DNA of 64,000 bases, from positions 248,001 to 312,000 of the forward strand of contig NZ_JAFHKL010000005.1 in NCBI RefSeq assembly GCF_016937655.1, in the 5' to 3' direction. Below the pieces are notes generated by a model, which saw only the letters and a list, made by a program, of their open reading frames with translations, ran no database searches and was not told the DNA's origin. This document shows, in pieces, positions 61,383-64,000 of this stretch; within the stretch, counting starts at the first letter, position 1; every line of letters begins with the position of its first letter. The stretch is from Chromobacterium alkanivorans (GTDB lineage: Bacteria; Pseudomonadota; Gammaproteobacteria; Burkholderiales; Chromobacteriaceae). A program made the position numbers and the translations under genes.

Positions 61383-62162
61383 TCAGTCCGGCAGGTGCTG
61401 CGACAGCGGGGAGCCGTCGCGGAACAGCAGCAGCTCGCCGGGGACGAGCGGGGTCCAGCTTTCATTGTCGGTCAGCGGCTGGGTGGCGATCACCGCCACG
61501 CGGTCGTGCGGCGTGGTGACCGAGGCGAAGTCCACGCTGACGTCGTCGTCCACCAGGTGGGCGGTGTTGAACGGCGCCTGGCGGATGATGTAGTGCAGAT
61601 TGGTGGAGCAGTGGGCGAACAGCACCTCGCCGTTGCTCAGCATGAAGTTGAACACGCCGTGGCTGGAAATCTCGGCCGCCAGCCGCGCCACTTCGGCGAA
61701 TAGCTCATCCAGCTGCGGCTGCTGGCACCATTTGGCGCGCAGCCGCTCCATCAGGTGGCAGAACGCGCGTTCGGAATCGGTGCCGCCCACCGGGTTGTAA
61801 TGGCAGCCGGCTTCGGGCTGGAAGTTCTCCAGATTGCCGTTGTGGGCGAAGATCCAGTAGCGGCCCCACATCTCGCGCATGAAGGGATGGGTGTTGGCCA
61901 GGTTGACTTCGCCCTGGGTGGCCTTGCGAATGTGGGCGATCACGTTTTCCGATTTGATCGGATAGTTGCGCACCAGATTGGCCACCGGCGATTCCACCGA
62001 CGGTTTGTCGTCCAAAAAGATGCGGCAGCCCTTGCTCTCGAAAAAGGCGATGCCCCAGCCGTCGGCGTGATGGTCGGTCTGACCGCCGCGGCGGTGAAAG
62101 CCTTCGAAGGAGAACAGGATGTCGGTTGGAGTATTGCAATTCATGCCCAATAACTGGCACAT
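61383..62162 (-). CDS. yafJ: Class II glutamine amidotransferase, YafJ family
   Basis: A 259-residue Ntn-hydrolase amidotransferase. After removal of Met1 the N-terminal nucleophile is Cys2 (MCQLLGMNC), which requires the start at 62162 rather than the in-frame ATG 15 bases upstream. Other family features are TDHHADGWGIAFF, the RKATQGEVNLANTHPF substrate loop, FAHNGNLENF and GGTDSERAFCHLM. It releases ammonia or cleaves gamma-glutamyl compounds; relatives include EgtC. No synthetase domain is fused, and no partner is adjacent. It reads toward the DUF294 gene on the same strand. Confidence 0.9.
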   Translation of the reverse strand: MCQLLGMNCNTPTDILFSFEGFHRRGGQTDHHADGWGIAFFESKGCRIFLDDKPSVESPVANLVRNYPIKSENVIAHIRKATQGEVNLANTHPFMREMWGRYWIFAHNGNLENFQPEAGCHYNPVGGTDSERAFCHLMERLRAKWCQQPQLDELFAEVARLAAEISSHGVFNFMLSNGEVLFAHCSTNLHYIIRQAPFNTAHLVDDDVSVDFASVTTPHDRVAVIATQPLTDNESWTPLVPGELLLFRDGSPLSQHLPD

Positions 62163-62304
62163 GGGTTCGAGTTCCACGGTAAAGAGGTTGTCATGGCCGG
62201 CCCGCGCCGGCTGCGGTTTTGTTACAGAGCTTAGGCGATATGCGGGGCCGCGGCAATCCCGCCGCGCCGGCCGTGGAGCCCGGGCGCGGCGGGAAAAGCG
62301 AAGC

Positions 62305-63195
62305 TCAGGCCGTCGAACGGGCGAGGCCGCGCAGCTTGGCCCAGCCGCCTTGGCTCAGGCTGACGCCGAGCAGGATCAGGCCGCCGCCCAGCCAGTGGAA
62401 GTCGTGGATGGTCTCGCCCAGCAGCGCGCTGGCGATCACGGCGGTGAACAAGGGCAACAGATTCATGAAGATGGCGGTGCGCTCGCTGCCCAGGCCCTGG
62501 ATGCCGCGCATCCACAGATAGGGCGCCAGCACCGAGGAGGCGATGCCGGCGAAGGCGACCAGGCCCACGCCCTGCGGCGGCACCGCCAGGCTGTCCGCGC
62601 TCATCGCCACTGGCACCAGCATCAGCACCGCCAGCAGCACCTGGATGTAGAGATTGGTCCAGCTGCCGAAGGGCGGCGCCCAGCGGCGCAGCAGAATGCC
62701 GTACAGCGCGTAGGAGAGAGAGCCGACCAGCATCAGCGCGTCGCCGCGGTTGACGCCGCCGCTGAGCAGATCCAGCGGCCGGCCCTGGCCCAGCAGGTAG
62801 AGCACGCCCAGCAAGGACACCGCGACGCCGAACAGCGCGTGCGCGCCCACCGGCTGGCGGAAGGCGATGGCGTTCAAGGCCAGGCCCAGCAGCGGGATCA
62901 GGGCGCAGATCACGCCCATATTGGTGGCGCTGGTGCTGTGCGCGGCGTAATAGGCCAGGCATTGGTACATCACCATACCCAGCGCGGCCAGCACGGCGAA
63001 GCGGCCGAGCCAGGGGCGGATGACGCGCCATTGGCGCAGCACCGGCCGCAGGCTCAGCGGGGTGAGAATCAGCGCGGCCAGCAGCCAGCGATAGAAGGAA
63101 ATGGCGGCGGGGTCCAGCGCCTGGGCCGCGGCTTTGGACACCACGGTGTTGGCGGACCAGATCAGCACGGCCAGCATGGGAAACAATGAGTACAT
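62305..63195 (-). CDS. EamA/DMT-superfamily transporter
   Basis: A 296-residue inner-membrane exporter with two five-helix EamA repeats. Repeat 1 begins SLFPMLAVLIWSANTVVSKA (the W-G/S-x-N motif), with the AYYAAHSTSATNMGVICALI core. Repeat 2 begins GDALMLVGSLSYALYGILLR, with SERTAIFMNLLPLFTAVIAS before the last helices. This superfamily exports amino acids, nucleobases or drugs. The start at 63195 follows GGAG by eight bases; a longer frame to 63252 runs into the regulatory spacer. It is divergent from an AraC-family gene, its probable regulator. Confidence 0.85.
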   Translation of the reverse strand: MYSLFPMLAVLIWSANTVVSKAAAQALDPAAISFYRWLLAALILTPLSLRPVLRQWRVIRPWLGRFAVLAALGMVMYQCLAYYAAHSTSATNMGVICALIPLLGLALNAIAFRQPVGAHALFGVAVSLLGVLYLLGQGRPLDLLSGGVNRGDALMLVGSLSYALYGILLRRWAPPFGSWTNLYIQVLLAVLMLVPVAMSADSLAVPPQGVGLVAFAGIASSVLAPYLWMRGIQGLGSERTAIFMNLLPLFTAVIASALLGETIHDFHWLGGGLILLGVSLSQGGWAKLRGLARSTA

Positions 63196-63251
63196 GGTGC
63201 GGCTCCGGATGCGGCTCTCGGCGGTTTTGCCGGCAAGAGCACAGAAAAGCA

Positions 63252-63307
63252 TTGACAGTCCGCAGTGTACCGCTGTCTGATTTATCTCATATAGCGCAAT
63301 TCAGACA
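63252..63307 (+). promoter_or_regulatory. Promoter and candidate operator between EamA and AraC genes
   Basis: TTGACA (63252-63257) with TCTGAT eighteen bases on gives a possible promoter for the AraC gene. A 7-bp inverted repeat TGTCTGA (63274-63280) and TCAGACA (63301-63307), 20 bases apart, straddles its start region and could be the binding site of the AraC-type regulator. Confidence 0.45.
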
Positions 63308-63331
63308 AGACGATAACGGGAAACCGACAAA

Positions 63332-64000
63332 TTGGACGACTATCTGCTGGACCCGGGCTTGCCGGAGCCCGCGCCGATTCACCTGCGCCACCACTTGCTG
63401 ACGCCGGATTCCGAATGTTTGCCGCACAGCCATTCCTGGGGGCAGTTGAACAGCATCAGCCTGGGGGTGATAGAGCTGACCCTGTACGAGCCGGATCAGG
63501 GCGAGCGCGCGTTGGCGGCGCCGGCGGAGTTTCTGATCTGGGTGCCGGCCGGCGTTCGCCATTCGGCCTCGGTGCGTCAGGCGATACGCTACACCTCGGT
63601 CTACGTGGACGCCGAGCAGGCGGCAAAGCTGCCCGGCCACCCCTGTCTGATCCCGCAAACGCCCTTGCTGCGCGCGCTGCTGGAGGATTTCTGCCAACGC
63701 GGCGTCACCGCCATCCAGGACCCGTGGGACCGCCGCCAGGCCGAGCTGCTGCTGGAGCGGCTGGCCCGGGCCGGCCACCAGGACAGTTATCTGCCGGACA
63801 GCCGTCACCGCCAGCTGGCGCCCATCCTGGCGGCCATTCGCGAGCGCCCGGCCGACGACACCACGCTGGCGCAGTGGGCGCAGCGGGTGCACGGCACCGA
63901 GCGCACGCTGGCGCGCCATTTTCAGTTGGAACTGGGCATGAGCTTCGTCCAGTGGCGCACCCGGGTGCGCCTGATGCGGGCCCTGGTCTGGCTGCGCGAG
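63332..64000 (+). CDS. AraC-family transcriptional regulator, N-terminal part (runs off the window)
   Basis: 223 codons are visible without a stop, starting at TTG 63332 (first good start after the promoter region; the exact start is uncertain). The N-terminal cupin-like sensor has HLRHHLLTPDSECLPHSHSW and the AEFLIWVPAGVRHSASV strand pair, as in NimR/YdeO-type regulators. From about residue 165 the first HTH of the AraC domain begins (ILAAIRERPADDTTLAQWAQ, then RVHGTERTLARHFQLELGMS, then FVQWRTRVRLMRALVWL). The second HTH continues beyond 64000. Divergent from the EamA exporter, the typical NimR/NimT-like arrangement in which the regulator controls an exporter (inference). Confidence 0.85.
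   Translation, partial: MDDYLLDPGLPEPAPIHLRHHLLTPDSECLPHSHSWGQLNSISLGVIELTLYEPDQGERALAAPAEFLIWVPAGVRHSASVRQAIRYTSVYVDAEQAAKLPGHPCLIPQTPLLRALLEDFCQRGVTAIQDPWDRRQAELLLERLARAGHQDSYLPDSRHRQLAPILAAIRERPADDTTLAQWAQRVHGTERTLARHFQLELGMSFVQWRTRVRLMRALVWLRE

Overview
The window is GC-rich DNA of a Gram-negative betaproteobacterium. The gene content fits the Neisseriales, most likely Chromobacterium or a close relative: LolCD, a pbpC/yfhM pair, CreBCD, two-partner secretion, AidA-type inclusion-body proteins, a Tat-exported phospholipase C and no obvious prophage structural genes. The genus is inferred from gene content and style, not from a database match. I found no rRNA, tRNA, CRISPR array or transposase gene.

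Layout. 1-10 kb: 3' part of sbcC, an acetyltransferase, two LysR regulators, an O-methyltransferase, a DHA2 efflux pump divergent from its probable regulator, zntB, and a yedE-yedF sulfur/selenium transport pair with a terminator-like hairpin in its leader. 10-23 kb: a secreted ricin-type lectin, a patatin phospholipase, then pbpC and an alpha-2-macroglobulin gene (yfhM) separated by two AT-rich aidA-like genes. 23-36.5 kb: a contact-dependent inhibition (CDI) locus with cdiB, a 9.5-kb cdiA and cdiI. The toxin tip and everything after it is AT-rich. The tip looks like a C39/papain-type cysteine peptidase, and downstream lies about 1.7 kb of small, partly broken genes that look like displaced toxin/immunity cassettes. 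36.6-43 kb: an outer-membrane barrel protein, a small gene with a structured, C4-RNA-like leader, a lipoprotein, a secretin-N-domain protein coupled to ubiB, and an NlpC/P60 peptidase. 43-51.5 kb: lolC-lolD-mscS, an orphan FixJ-type regulator, then nudB-creB-creC-creD with a perfect cre tag before creD. 51.6-64 kb: a small lipoprotein and phospholipase C, an aldehyde dehydrogenase with a sigma-54 promoter divergent from an AcoR-type activator, a hydrolase, a CBS/DUF294-exonuclease pair, a YafJ amidotransferase, an EamA exporter and a divergent AraC regulator that runs off the end.

Two things deserve most attention. (1) A family of short, transposase-less inverted-repeat elements (five copies, 54 to about 143 bp) whose 3-bp target duplications are TAA, TGA or TTA. 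In all five cases one copy of the target triplet is the stop codon of the adjacent gene. A second element family with related ends lies in tandem with one copy. (2) The CDI locus with its cysteine-peptidase-like tip and decaying cassette array. CreBC-creD, AcoR-aldehyde dehydrogenase and AraC-EamA are regulator/target pairs whose control sites can be read directly in the sequence.
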